64,000 bases of DNA from Halohasta litchfieldiae. GTDB taxonomy: Archaea; Halobacteriota; Halobacteria; Halobacteriales; Haloferacaceae. The stretch is from NCBI RefSeq assembly GCF_002788215.1, contig NZ_CP024845.1, forward strand, positions 682,001-746,000. The letters are read 5' to 3'. Both the position numbers and the translations under genes were made by a program. Every line of letters starts with the position of its first letter. Position 1 is the first letter of the stretch. Below the pieces are notes generated by a model. It saw nothing but the letters and a program-made list of their open reading frames with translations, had not been told where the DNA came from and searched no databases. Positions 51,300 through 59,556 of this stretch are shown in pieces.

Positions 51300-52007
51300 A
51301 TGACTTCATCGATTCGTGAGGATCTGGCCCATCGGATCGCAGGTGAGATCACGCTCAGCGAGGACCCCGGTGCCACGCTCCGGAAGTGGCGAACGGATTT
51401 CGATATCTCACAGACCGATTTGGCCGCGAACTTGGATGTCTCGTCATCGGTGATCTCGGATTATGAGAGCGGTCGACGCGAGAGTCCGGGCATCGGCATC
51501 GTCCGTCGGCTCGTGACGGCATTGTTGGATGTCGACGAGGCCCGCGGTGGGAGCCGGATTCGCCAGTACGGGCGGGTGTTGTCGGCAGGCTTCGACGGTG
51601 ATATCGTCTACGACCTCCGGGAGTATTCGACTGCCCTCCCTATCGAGGATTTTTACGAGGCACTCGATGCGACCGAGATCGTTCGCGGGGACCGCGACTA
51701 CGTCAACGGCCACACCGTCATCAACAGCATTCAGGCGATTACTCGGTTGACAAACGAAGAGTTCTATCGGCTCTATGGCCAAAGCACCGACCGCGCGCTG
51801 GTGTTTACCGACGTGACTCGCGGCGAGTCGCCGCTGGTCGCTATGCGTGTCGTGACGCCGACACCGAATGCGGTCGTGTTGCACGGCATTGAAGAAGACG
51901 ATCTGTGGGAACATGCCGGAGATCTAGCCAACGTCGACGGGTTTTCGCTGGCGGTGTCGACGCGGGACCTCGATGATGCGCTCGACGATCTGCAGGCGCT
52001 GGCCTAG
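51300..52007 (+). CDS. XRE-family transcriptional regulator with C-terminal sensor-like domain
   Basis: A 235-residue regulator. The HTH is ATLRKWRTDFDISQTDLAAN and LDVSSSVISDYESGRRESPG (about 27-66), followed by helix IGIVRRLVTALLDVD. The C-terminal half (residues 90-230) is an alpha/beta domain conserved in archaeal XRE proteins (DFYEALDATEIVRGDRDYVN; ALVFTDVTRGESPLVAMRVV; TPNAVVLHGI). No ligand is known. Start 51300 (MTSSIREDL) is chosen. It overlaps the convergent thioredoxin gene by 4 bp. Confidence 0.92.
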   Translation: MTSSIREDLAHRIAGEITLSEDPGATLRKWRTDFDISQTDLAANLDVSSSVISDYESGRRESPGIGIVRRLVTALLDVDEARGGSRIRQYGRVLSAGFDGDIVYDLREYSTALPIEDFYEALDATEIVRGDRDYVNGHTVINSIQAITRLTNEEFYRLYGQSTDRALVFTDVTRGESPLVAMRVVTPTPNAVVLHGIEEDDLWEHAGDLANVDGFSLAVSTRDLDDALDDLQALA

Positions 52008-52378
52008 CTCTCGGTTGAGGTGTCGACGCCGTCCGTGTGGTCGCTGATGAAGTCGACAACAGCATCGGTCCCCTGAAAGCCCTCAGCCAGTCGACCGACT
52101 TCCGCGCCGTCATCGAAGACGATCAGCGTCGGCACGCTCTTGATATTGTGTTCCTCGACGAGATCGAGATCGAACTGCGGATTGATCATGCCAACCGTAA
52201 TTCCGGTTGCGCGGGCGACGTTGCCCAAGACTGGTTCGATAGACTGGCAGAGCGTACAGCCCTTCGTGTAGAACTCGATGAGGACTGGTGATCGGGATTG
52301 AAGAAGGTCGACCAGTTCGTCTCGGTCGGCGAGTCGAATCGGTTTGTTCGGTGTCGACTCGGAGGTCTGCTCGGTCAT
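52004..52378 (-). CDS. Thioredoxin-like protein with CTLC active site
   Basis: A 124-residue thioredoxin fold: VLIEFYTKGCTLCQSIEPVL has a CxxC centre CTLC where thioredoxins have CGPC, and the cis-Pro segment KSVPTLIVFDDGAEVGRLAE is intact. The unusual dipeptide should change redox potential and substrate choice. The N-terminal 20 residues are disordered and acidic; no export signal is seen, so it is cytosolic. ATG 52378 is chosen. It is convergent with the XRE gene (4-bp overlap); the HMG-CoA synthase gene starts upstream on the same strand. Confidence 0.88.
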   Translation of the reverse strand: MTEQTSESTPNKPIRLADRDELVDLLQSRSPVLIEFYTKGCTLCQSIEPVLGNVARATGITVGMINPQFDLDLVEEHNIKSVPTLIVFDDGAEVGRLAEGFQGTDAVVDFISDHTDGVDTSTES

Positions 52379-52432
52379 TGGTGTCGACAACGCGGGCCGA
52401 GCGGAAACCGATTGCGCCCAGCCGACGGTCGA

Positions 52433-53773
52433 CTACTCGACGTAGTCGTACTTTCGTTCGTTCATTCGGCCCCAGCCAGTGAACACGAACTCGTCGGAGG
52501 GGTTGGTGAACTCCTCTAGGTCGACATTGCTCTTTTCGTAGTTGTGGCTGTCGTGGACCTGCTCGTACTCCTCGTAGGTCAGATCGTAGCGCGCGGCGAT
52601 CTGGGCGTCGATGTTGAGCTGGTCGATCTCCTCGCGCCACTCGTCTTGCACAGTCTCAGCGTGAATCTCGGCCTGTGCACCCGATCCGTAGGAGCCAATG
52701 AGGAGCTTTTCATCCGTCAGATCGCGGCCGTTGTCGGCGGCATATTTCATCGCGGCGATCCGGGCGAGATGGACTGAGCCGGTGTACCAGTTGCCGACGT
52801 GCCGCGAGATACCGAGTGTCGGCTCGATGGTCTTGTCGTACCACGCGCGGTATTGGTCGGTGTCTTTCAACTCGTCCATATAGTCGCGGATCGCATCCTC
52901 GTAGGCGTCCCACGAGGTGTACTCGTCCTGACGCGGTTGGTAGCCGAGTTCACCCGATAGTTCCTCTTCGATCTCAGTATCCCGGCTCATATGCCGGTAG
53001 CCAAGCAGGGCGGCCTTCCGGACCATCCCCGGGAACGGGGTGTGGAACGGAATGTAGGCGAAATCGTCGGGATGCATATCCCATGCCACGGATTCGAAGT
53101 CCTGGACTGCTTCGCGCATCCGGGCGAGATACACCTGCATCGACCGTTTGCCATCCACGGAGGGGAACTGCTGGTTCGGTTTCAGGAAGTCGGTTTCGTC
53201 CATACTCCCATACCCTTGCTCGGTCGAAATCTCGACCAGATCGGGCTCTTCGTCGACGAGCATGGCGACCGCGCCTGCGCCCTGCGTTGCTTCGCCGGGG
53301 TCACCGCGGGCATAGAGGGCGGTGTCGGTGGCGATCACGAGCGCTGCGCGGCCACGGTTGCGACCGGCGCGGATCCAGTTGTAGGCGTCGTCGACCGACT
53401 GGGTGCCGGCGACGCAGGCGAACTTCCGCTCGCCCTTGTTGGCGTGGCGGAAGTCCTCCTCGTAGTACTGTTCGAGACAGCCGGCGATGTAGGTCGAGAC
53501 GGGTTTGGAGTTGTCGAACGCCGACTCGGTGGCCACGTCGATCCGACCGATGTCGGAGGGGGTCAGCCCCTTGCGCTCCATGAGGCGTTTGGCCGCGTTC
53601 GCGCCCATGGTAACGATATCCTCGTAGACGTCAGGGAACGAGGAGTGTTCGAGACCGATCCCTTTGCGATACTTATCGGGGTCTTCGTCTTTGGCGGGCG
53701 CGAACGTCTCCGGCAGGTCGAGCTGTAGCTTTCCGGTCCAGATCTCGACCGCGTCAATACCGACAGGTGTCAT
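52433..53773 (-). CDS. hmgB: Hydroxymethylglutaryl-CoA synthase
   Basis: Condenses acetoacetyl-CoA with acetyl-CoA to HMG-CoA, a mevalonate-pathway step for archaeal lipids and carotenoids. The 446-residue protein carries the catalytic Glu in VATESAFDNSKPVSTYI, the acyl-carrying Cys in KFACVAGTQSVDDAY, and the His in PFHTPFPGMVRKA, plus GNWYTGSVHLARIAAMK and SYGSGAQAEIHAE. It resembles the full-length bacterial/eukaryotic-type synthase rather than the shorter archaeal one with DUF35. A TATA-like CATAAG (minus strand, about 53797-53803) is about 27 bp upstream of the start. gene symbol is the common haloarchaeal usage. Confidence 0.95.
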   Translation of the reverse strand: MTPVGIDAVEIWTGKLQLDLPETFAPAKDEDPDKYRKGIGLEHSSFPDVYEDIVTMGANAAKRLMERKGLTPSDIGRIDVATESAFDNSKPVSTYIAGCLEQYYEEDFRHANKGERKFACVAGTQSVDDAYNWIRAGRNRGRAALVIATDTALYARGDPGEATQGAGAVAMLVDEEPDLVEISTEQGYGSMDETDFLKPNQQFPSVDGKRSMQVYLARMREAVQDFESVAWDMHPDDFAYIPFHTPFPGMVRKAALLGYRHMSRDTEIEEELSGELGYQPRQDEYTSWDAYEDAIRDYMDELKDTDQYRAWYDKTIEPTLGISRHVGNWYTGSVHLARIAAMKYAADNGRDLTDEKLLIGSYGSGAQAEIHAETVQDEWREEIDQLNIDAQIAARYDLTYEEYEQVHDSHNYEKSNVDLEEFTNPSDEFVFTGWGRMNERKYDYVE

Positions 53774-54118
53774 ACCGACCGATTGCGAGAGTGGGCTTAT
53801 GGGTGTGTCGATGCTATATACGTCGACTGTCGAACCCTATACTCTCACAGCAATAACAAACAACCTACACTACAGCCACGTATTTATGTACCTCAAAACT
53901 AACTAGTCAGTATCCGATGTATAGGTCTAGTTTGGTCTCTCGCATTTTTCTTGGTATTGGTACATTTCTTAGTCACACGGTTCTCTACCAACGGCTCCAT
54001 TCGATGGATAGCGACGCGTCGAACCGGGTGTCCGGACAACTGCTGTGTCGACATCCCGACCCCGAGCGGATTGGCACTGCTGTAGAGTCACAGTCGGAAC
54101 AGATCAGTGATATAGCCC
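53774..54118. other. Divergent intergenic region between HMG-CoA synthase and the pilin-like gene
   Basis: No gene is confident. AT-rich boxes near 53797 (minus strand) and at several points between 53860 and 53960 could be promoters; the frame at 53917-54126 lacks haloarchaeal composition. Nothing else is recognisable. Confidence 0.45.
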
Positions 54119-55372
54119 ATGTCTGACTCGAAAAGCAAGGTCTCGTTTGTCGACGACACGCGTGGTGTCTCGGAGGTTGTCGGTTTTATATTGGTATTTG
54201 CGGTTCTCATCCTCGCACTCTCGACATATCAAGCAGCGATTGTTCCGCAACAGAACGCACAGGCTGAGTTCCAGCATTTTGAGGACGTTCGAAACGAGAT
54301 GATCGAGCTTCGAAATTCGATATCAACCGCCGGACAGACCGACGTCTCGCAGTTCCCGAGTGTCACACTCGGAACGAACTACCGGACGCGAACCGTGACG
54401 GTCAATCCACCCCCACCAGCCGGGACGCTCCAGACAAGCAAGCCATACAATATCACGATTGCGAACGCATCCGGATCACAAATGAACATCTCGACCCGGT
54501 TTATCGAGTACCAACCGGGCTACCGTGAGATCTCTATCGGGTCGACGTGGTACGAGCATTCAGTGTTGTACCTCGACGAGCGAGATCGCGGTGGCGTGAG
54601 TATCATCGAAGAGCAAAACATCGTCAAAGACGGGACAGTGCGCATCACCGCCCTGCAAAACCAGTTCGAAAAGACTGGCACCGGGCGTGTAACACTCGAA
54701 CTGTATCCACAAGATAAATTGAGCGCAGATGATTTCCCAGCGGCTGAGGGCGAAAATCTCACAGTTACGATTCCTACCCGATTAAATGAAGACGAATACT
54801 GGGATGATGCTCTGGGAGAGACCGGTGGTATTTATCAGGATGTCGACCCGTATCCCGTCTCTGATGACGTCTATAAGCTCAATTTAAGCGTCAATGAGAG
54901 CGATCTGAAAGTGAATACAGTCGGGATTCGTGAAGAACCTGATGAAGGTCCAGCGAAAAACATACAGCCACAAGGTACCGGTGGCGGTGGCGGAGACAGT
55001 GGTGGTAGTGTAACTGACGATGGGTCTCTTTCATTCGCTGGATTACCTACAGTCAAAACAATTAATAATAATCCTGTGACAGGGGTAGAGTTTGATTTTG
55101 GAGTGTCAAACCCAGACGGTGTAAATTATCAGATTAGGCTTGGTGTTCGAAACGCGACTGGGGGGTCAAGTAACCGGCTAATCCCAAATGCCGATAGTCC
55201 AGAATCCGTCAACGAATCTCACGGAGATGCATTATCAGATAAATTTACCGGAAATGATAATACCTACCTTGATGTCGAAATAATATTGCTAGATTCTAGT
55301 GGATCCGTGATAGATTCTCGTTCTGGGCGGATCACTAAATCAGGAGGAGGAAACCCCGTCACACTTACATAA
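54119..55372 (+). CDS. Pilin-like secreted protein (type IV pilin N-terminal signature)
   Basis: This 417-residue protein has a class III-like signal: DDTRG followed by VSEVVGFILVFAVLILALST, the prepilin-peptidase site being after RG. The long external part has beta-rich stretches with N-x-S/T glycosylation sites (YNITIANASGSQMNISTRF; LNLSVNESDL; GVRNATGG). A glycine-rich hinge (TGGGGGDSGGS) near residue 288 separates a C-terminal domain. The 3' third (from about 54870) is visibly AT-richer than the first part, so the tail domain may have been acquired separately. No pilus assembly genes adjoin. Surface adhesion is inferred. Confidence 0.78.
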   Translation: MSDSKSKVSFVDDTRGVSEVVGFILVFAVLILALSTYQAAIVPQQNAQAEFQHFEDVRNEMIELRNSISTAGQTDVSQFPSVTLGTNYRTRTVTVNPPPPAGTLQTSKPYNITIANASGSQMNISTRFIEYQPGYREISIGSTWYEHSVLYLDERDRGGVSIIEEQNIVKDGTVRITALQNQFEKTGTGRVTLELYPQDKLSADDFPAAEGENLTVTIPTRLNEDEYWDDALGETGGIYQDVDPYPVSDDVYKLNLSVNESDLKVNTVGIREEPDEGPAKNIQPQGTGGGGGDSGGSVTDDGSLSFAGLPTVKTINNNPVTGVEFDFGVSNPDGVNYQIRLGVRNATGGSSNRLIPNADSPESVNESHGDALSDKFTGNDNTYLDVEIILLDSSGSVIDSRSGRITKSGGGNPVTLT

Positions 55373-55461
55373 TCGCAACATTCAATATAGCCATTTTACG
55401 ACCGCTATATGACTAAAATCAAATCAGATTTCAGCAGCTAGTTTTAATCGAGATTTGATAG

Positions 55462-56043
55462 CTACTCTTCGTCGATAACTTCCGGATCCGCAAACGCATC
55501 TTGGAGACTATCTAAGCCGTTCAACCATTCGGAGACGATCCATGACTCGATCTCGTCGACCTCCGTCCCATCGAACTCTGCGCCGTCGATGATCTGGGTG
55601 CCAGCCTGCACGAGATATGCGAGCGCCGCGTCGACATCCTCTTCGTCGGTGGCGACCTCGATGGCCGCGTCGATACACTCCTCAACCGAGTACTCCTCGA
55701 CGGGACCACCGATGATGTACTCCTCGGCCGCATAGAACACGGGAACGAGGCTGGTCTGGACGCTGTCGATCAACAGCAGTGCTTCCTCGCCGTCGAACTC
55801 CGGTTCGGCCATGACGACTTCGTTGATAAATTCGAGCTTTTCGAGGGTGGTCTCCTCGTCGACGCGACCGTCTTTGGCCGCCGAGATGACCTTCGCAATC
55901 GCGATTGTGGTGTCGTTTTGGAGGTTAAAGTAGAGGCGAGCGAAGTCCTCGCTTTCGGGGTCGAGTTCCTCGTCTTCGACCCGTGTCAGCCAATTTTGCC
56001 AGCGATCTTCGGAGTAAAACGTCTCGGCGGGCTCATCTGTCAT
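55462..56043 (-). CDS. DUF2150 family protein
   Basis: A 193-residue acidic helical protein matching DUF2150 as I recall it: FYSEDRWQNWLTRVEDEEL, FARLYFNLQNDTTIAIAKVI, DEETTLEKLEFINEVVMAEP, LLLIDSVQTSLVPVFYAAEE. It has no catalytic motif and no membrane segment. Such proteins are common in haloarchaea and have no known role. It is convergent with the pilin-like gene and stands alone. Confidence 0.85.
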   Translation of the reverse strand: MTDEPAETFYSEDRWQNWLTRVEDEELDPESEDFARLYFNLQNDTTIAIAKVISAAKDGRVDEETTLEKLEFINEVVMAEPEFDGEEALLLIDSVQTSLVPVFYAAEEYIIGGPVEEYSVEECIDAAIEVATDEEDVDAALAYLVQAGTQIIDGAEFDGTEVDEIESWIVSEWLNGLDSLQDAFADPEVIDEE

Positions 56044-56208
56044 ACGTCATTACTCTGGGTGGGGACTCAAATGCCTTTCTTATCGTTCGACTATCGACCG
56101 CGATAGCTGGTCACAACCCGGATGATAGCCGTTGACTAACGCTTTAGTAGCCAGAGTATAATCTCAGCCAACTGCTGACAGACGGATCACGACTCCATCA
56201 CTGACGAC

Positions 56209-57054
56209 TCACGAGAGCGTCGACTCGGTGTCGATTCCGTAGACGCGCTCGGGAGTCTCAACGTGTGCGCGATGGATTGCCTCGTCGTACCCCTGCTCGC
56301 TGAGCCATCGGACGCGACGCGGGACGGTTTTCGGTCCCAACACAGCTCCGGGTCGGTCGGGATCGTCGATGAAGTCGGTCTCCATCAGGAACGAGTCGCC
56401 CGACTCGGCGGCCGTTTCGATCCAATCTTTGTTACTCATCACGCTCGGCGTCGGGCCTGCCAGTCGACCGCCCGCGTAATGTTTGACGACCTTGTGTGGC
56501 GCAAGCCCTCGCTCTTCGGCCCAGTCAGCGATCTCGGTCAGGTCTTCGCTGGCCTCGGTGTGGAGTTGGACCGCACAGTCGACTTCGGCTCCCAGTGAAA
56601 AGGCGTGTTTCATCACGCCGTTCGAAGCATCCCACACAGCGTCGCTCACCTCGTAGTGCGGTCGACCGGATTTAAGACCGAGTGCCCGCCCGTCGCCCAC
56701 ATAGTCGGCGGCAATATCGAGCACGCCCTGCATGCAGTCGCGGGCCTCGGCTGGCGAACAGCCGCGATCCTCGATGAGTCGACTAATTAGGCCGGGATGG
56801 GCACCGACAATTGGCCACGCGCGTCCCGGGAGTCGCTCAGTTGCGTCGGCGGCGATCTCGACTGTGGTCTCGAAGACGGACCTGAAATCCTCGGGATCGG
56901 TTGAGTCGACGCCAAGTTTCCACGATGGTTGGTTGACGATCATGAGGTGGGTACCTCCGAGTCGTGCGAATTCGTCGACGGCTTCCATCCCGCGTCCCCG
57001 CTCGGGATCAAGATGCAGATGGTTGTCGAGAACTGGCGTTGCTAACTCCTCCAT
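56209..57054 (-). CDS. TatD-related metal-dependent hydrolase
   Basis: A 281-residue amidohydrolase-fold protein. Metal ligands are visible in order: LDNHLHLDPERGRG (HxH), a Glu/Lys region in LGLKSGRPHYEVS, the His in VQLHTEASEDLTE, KHYAGGRLAGPT (His) and the terminal Asp in LMETDFIDDPDR. These fit the TatD/YcfH-type nuclease or deacylase family; archaeal members have no defined substrate. It has normal length. HIT family gene lies 45 bp upstream on the same strand, so they may be co-transcribed. Confidence 0.88.
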   Translation of the reverse strand: MEELATPVLDNHLHLDPERGRGMEAVDEFARLGGTHLMIVNQPSWKLGVDSTDPEDFRSVFETTVEIAADATERLPGRAWPIVGAHPGLISRLIEDRGCSPAEARDCMQGVLDIAADYVGDGRALGLKSGRPHYEVSDAVWDASNGVMKHAFSLGAEVDCAVQLHTEASEDLTEIADWAEERGLAPHKVVKHYAGGRLAGPTPSVMSNKDWIETAAESGDSFLMETDFIDDPDRPGAVLGPKTVPRRVRWLSEQGYDEAIHRAHVETPERVYGIDTESTLS

Positions 57055-57099
57055 GGCTCAGGATTCGAGTGGGGACGCAAAAAGTCGGCAGGTCTCGTC

Positions 57100-57645
57100 C
57101 TATTCGAAGGCAAACTGGACGGCAGTTTCAGCGTCGACGACGGTTGCGCCGGGCTGATCGGCGAACCCCTCGTGAAGTCGGTCGTAGGTTTCGGTGACGG
57201 CTTCGACGATCACGTTTGTCTCGCCGATGACGGGCATGAAGTTGGTGTCGCCGCGCCAGCGCGGGACGATATGGGTGTGGATGTGGTCGCCAATCGAGCC
57301 GCCCGCGCCGTCGCCGAGGTTCATCCCCGTGTTGAATCCATCCGGGCCAAGCCCGCTTTTGAGTGCCCGGATCGTCACCTGTTTGAGCCGGGCGTGATCC
57401 ACCAGTTCGGCCTCGGTGAGATCCTCGTACCGTCCGACGTGTCGACGGGGGATCACCATCGCGTGGCCGGGGTTGTACGGGTAGTTGTTCAGGATGACGA
57501 ACGTCGACTCGCTTTCGGCGACGATCAGATTCGACCGGTCGTCGTCGGCTTCGGGGAGGACACAGAACGGACAGCCATCGAGCGAGGCGTTTTTGTCCTC
57601 GCGTTCGATCCACTCGATTCGCCACGGAGCGAAAATCTGGTCCAT
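57100..57645 (-). CDS. HIT-family nucleotide hydrolase/phosphorylase
   Basis: A 181-residue histidine-triad protein. The catalytic motif is DHIHTHIVPRWRGDTNF (H-x-H-x-H), with FVILNNYPYNPGHAMVIPRR upstream and FNTGMNLGDGAGGSIG. The N-terminus has GCPFCVLPE, a Cys pair that may bind zinc. By length and the C-terminal extension it resembles Ap4A phosphorylase-like archaeal HIT proteins (FHIT/AP4A-type). It lies upstream of the TatD gene on the same strand. Confidence 0.93.
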   Translation of the reverse strand: MDQIFAPWRIEWIEREDKNASLDGCPFCVLPEADDDRSNLIVAESESTFVILNNYPYNPGHAMVIPRRHVGRYEDLTEAELVDHARLKQVTIRALKSGLGPDGFNTGMNLGDGAGGSIGDHIHTHIVPRWRGDTNFMPVIGETNVIVEAVTETYDRLHEGFADQPGATVVDAETAVQFAFE

Positions 57646-57769
57646 ACACAGTACAGTCAGTAGCCCCGTATAATCGTACCCGTTAGGCAGTGGCTACTAT
57701 CATATTGTGGTGACTGTCAGCGCTGTTGGCTACTGGTTTTATTCTCGTGTGTGGCCTACCACACGACAC

Positions 57770-57970
57770 ATGGCCACAACGCCCTCCACCCCGGATAACA
57801 CCGTTGAGTACTGTTCAGACTGTGGCCGAGAGACCTCCCACGTCGTTCGCGTCGAGATCCGAACTGAGAGCCAGAAAACGGAGAACGCGGAGTTCTCTCG
57901 GGAGCCGTACCGCCTCACACGGTGTGTCGACTGCGGATCCGAGTCGACGATGCGCATGAACAACGCCTAG
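57770..57970 (+). CDS. Small zinc-ribbon protein
   Basis: A 66-residue protein with two CxxC knuckles: YCSDCGRETSHVVRVEIRTE and RCVDCGSESTMRM. The spacing of about 35 residues fits a zinc ribbon. It lacks other domains. ATG 57770 (MATTPSTPDN) is chosen; the frame upstream is not family-like. It is divergent from the HIT gene. Function is unknown; such haloarchaeal zinc micro-proteins often affect gene expression. Confidence 0.78.
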   Translation: MATTPSTPDNTVEYCSDCGRETSHVVRVEIRTESQKTENAEFSREPYRLTRCVDCGSESTMRMNNA

Positions 57971-58002
57971 TCCCCACTCAACGCCAGCCCACGACACTGC
58001 GA

Positions 58003-58908
58003 TCAGTCGAAGCCGTGGATGCCGCTGGTTGTTACCTCACAGCCATCCTCGGTGACAATAAGCGTGTGTTCGGCTTGGCTGACTAGTTGACCGTCGGCTT
58101 CTTTGAGTACGGGATAGCCTTTGACGACGTCGGCCATTTTGAGCCGTCGGAGCGCCATCTCCGACCGTGAACTGTCGAGCCAGCGACCCGCAAACGGCAG
58201 GTCATCGAACGCCTCCAGTTCGTCGAGTACCTGTCGAGCACGCCGATCTCGGACGTTTCCATCGCTCACCTGTTCGTAGATCTCTTCGGTACCACCCTCG
58301 CCGACTTTCCCGCGGCCGTCGGTAGCGAACGGCTCGATAGCGATGGCTTGGCCGACTTCGAGTTCGACGCTTCGGTCGACCGCGCGGTTCGGGATATTTG
58401 GCCCCGTGTGGGCGTCGTACCGCTCGACGCCGTGGCCCGTCAGATTGAGAATTGGCGTATAGCCGTAGCCGTCGATGACGGCCTCGATTTCTCCGCCGAT
58501 TGTACCGACTTCGACTCCGGGACCGACTGCGTCGACGGCGGCTTCGAGGGCCTGCTCGGAGGCTTCAGCCAGCTCCGTGTTACCGGTGTAGTCGACCGTC
58601 ACGGCGGCATCAGCGATGTAGCCGTCGACGTGAACCCCGATATCCAGACAGATCATCTCGTCGCCGAACTCGGTGTCATCGTCGCGGGCGGGCGTCGCGT
58701 GCGAGGCTTCCTCATCAATCGAGATGTTGACCGGGAACGCCAGTCCGGCACCCGACTCTCGGATGGCGTCTTCGGCGTATTCGGCGACTTCGAGTTGGGT
58801 GACGCCCGGTTCGATCATCGCTCGGGCCTCGGTCATCGTCTCGACGAGAATTTCGCCGGCCTCGCGATAGCTGTCGACTGCGTCGTCATCAAGGGGTCCG
58901 ATACTCAT
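58003..58908 (-). CDS. map: Methionine aminopeptidase, type II
   Basis: Removes N-terminal methionine from nascent proteins. The 301-residue pita-bread enzyme has metal ligands in DIGVHVDGYIADAAVTVDYT (two Asp), LTGHGVERYDAHTGPNIPN (His), IAIEPFATDGRGKV (Glu) and VSQAEHTLIV (Glu). The type II insert (about residues 190-255, including RQVLDELEAFDDLPFAGRWL) is present. ATG 58908 (MSIGPLDDD) is chosen because the frame farther upstream is not family-like. It is downstream of the HalOD1 gene on the same strand, with 80 bp between. Confidence 0.95.
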   Translation of the reverse strand: MSIGPLDDDAVDSYREAGEILVETMTEARAMIEPGVTQLEVAEYAEDAIRESGAGLAFPVNISIDEEASHATPARDDDTEFGDEMICLDIGVHVDGYIADAAVTVDYTGNTELAEASEQALEAAVDAVGPGVEVGTIGGEIEAVIDGYGYTPILNLTGHGVERYDAHTGPNIPNRAVDRSVELEVGQAIAIEPFATDGRGKVGEGGTEEIYEQVSDGNVRDRRARQVLDELEAFDDLPFAGRWLDSSRSEMALRRLKMADVVKGYPVLKEADGQLVSQAEHTLIVTEDGCEVTTSGIHGFD

Positions 58909-58988
58909 ACACGGCCCTATAGGAGGTCGTCCGCAAAGAGGTTCCGACCGCGACGAACATGGGACGACAGTGTTGTGGGACCGCCCGG

Positions 58989-59324
58989 TTACTGCGGAGT
59001 GTCGGGACCGACCGTCCGGTCTCCTGTCCCGGCTGGCTTGGCGGTCGAACTCGCGTCGACATGGAGCCGTCCAGTTCCCCAAAGGGTGATCTCCAGACCA
59101 GCGTGATCGAAACTCAACATCCACGACTCCGAACCATCGTCACGGTACAACTGCAGCAGCGTATCCGGATCGATGCTCTCTGCGAGCACTGGAACTTCTG
59201 TCGACCCTGTTGTGACTTCGATTGCCTCGACAATCGCCGTACAGGGGTTCTGTGTCGACGGATCAAACATCGTTCGATACATCTGGTCGTCGACACAGTG
59301 TGAGTCAGACGCTGATACAGTCAT
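58989..59324 (-). CDS. HalOD1 output-domain protein
   Basis: A 111-residue protein whose middle matches the haloarchaeal output domain HalOD1: VEAIEVTTGSTEVPVLAESI, DPDTLLQLYRDD and ISFxHxGxxITxxGxGxIxV-like SFDHAGLEITLWGTGRLHV. HalOD1 usually ends signalling proteins, and here it stands alone with a short disordered tail. No partner is visible. The role is presumed in signalling. Confidence 0.82.
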   Translation of the reverse strand: MTVSASDSHCVDDQMYRTMFDPSTQNPCTAIVEAIEVTTGSTEVPVLAESIDPDTLLQLYRDDGSESWMLSFDHAGLEITLWGTGRLHVDASSTAKPAGTGDRTVGPDTPQ

Positions 59325-59556
59325 CCGTGATACACTATGACATGAAAGAACTTAATCATCTCGCTCCGATTTTCAGCGGTGATACTGTCGACCCGGAGAC
59401 GGTGTATCAATCGGTGGGTCGAAGAACTGGTCATCTATCGAGTTATTCCCAGAGAGATACAGCAATATTGTACTCTGCCTAGGATTACTCATAATTATTC
59501 CGGTGACACCGAGAACGGCAGGACTTTTAGGTTCCCTTAGAAACCCGTGACCGTCT

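Noticed and set aside
53917-54126. 69-residue frame upstream of the pilin-like gene
   Set aside because: Residue composition is not haloarchaeal, there is no domain, and it overlaps the pilin start.
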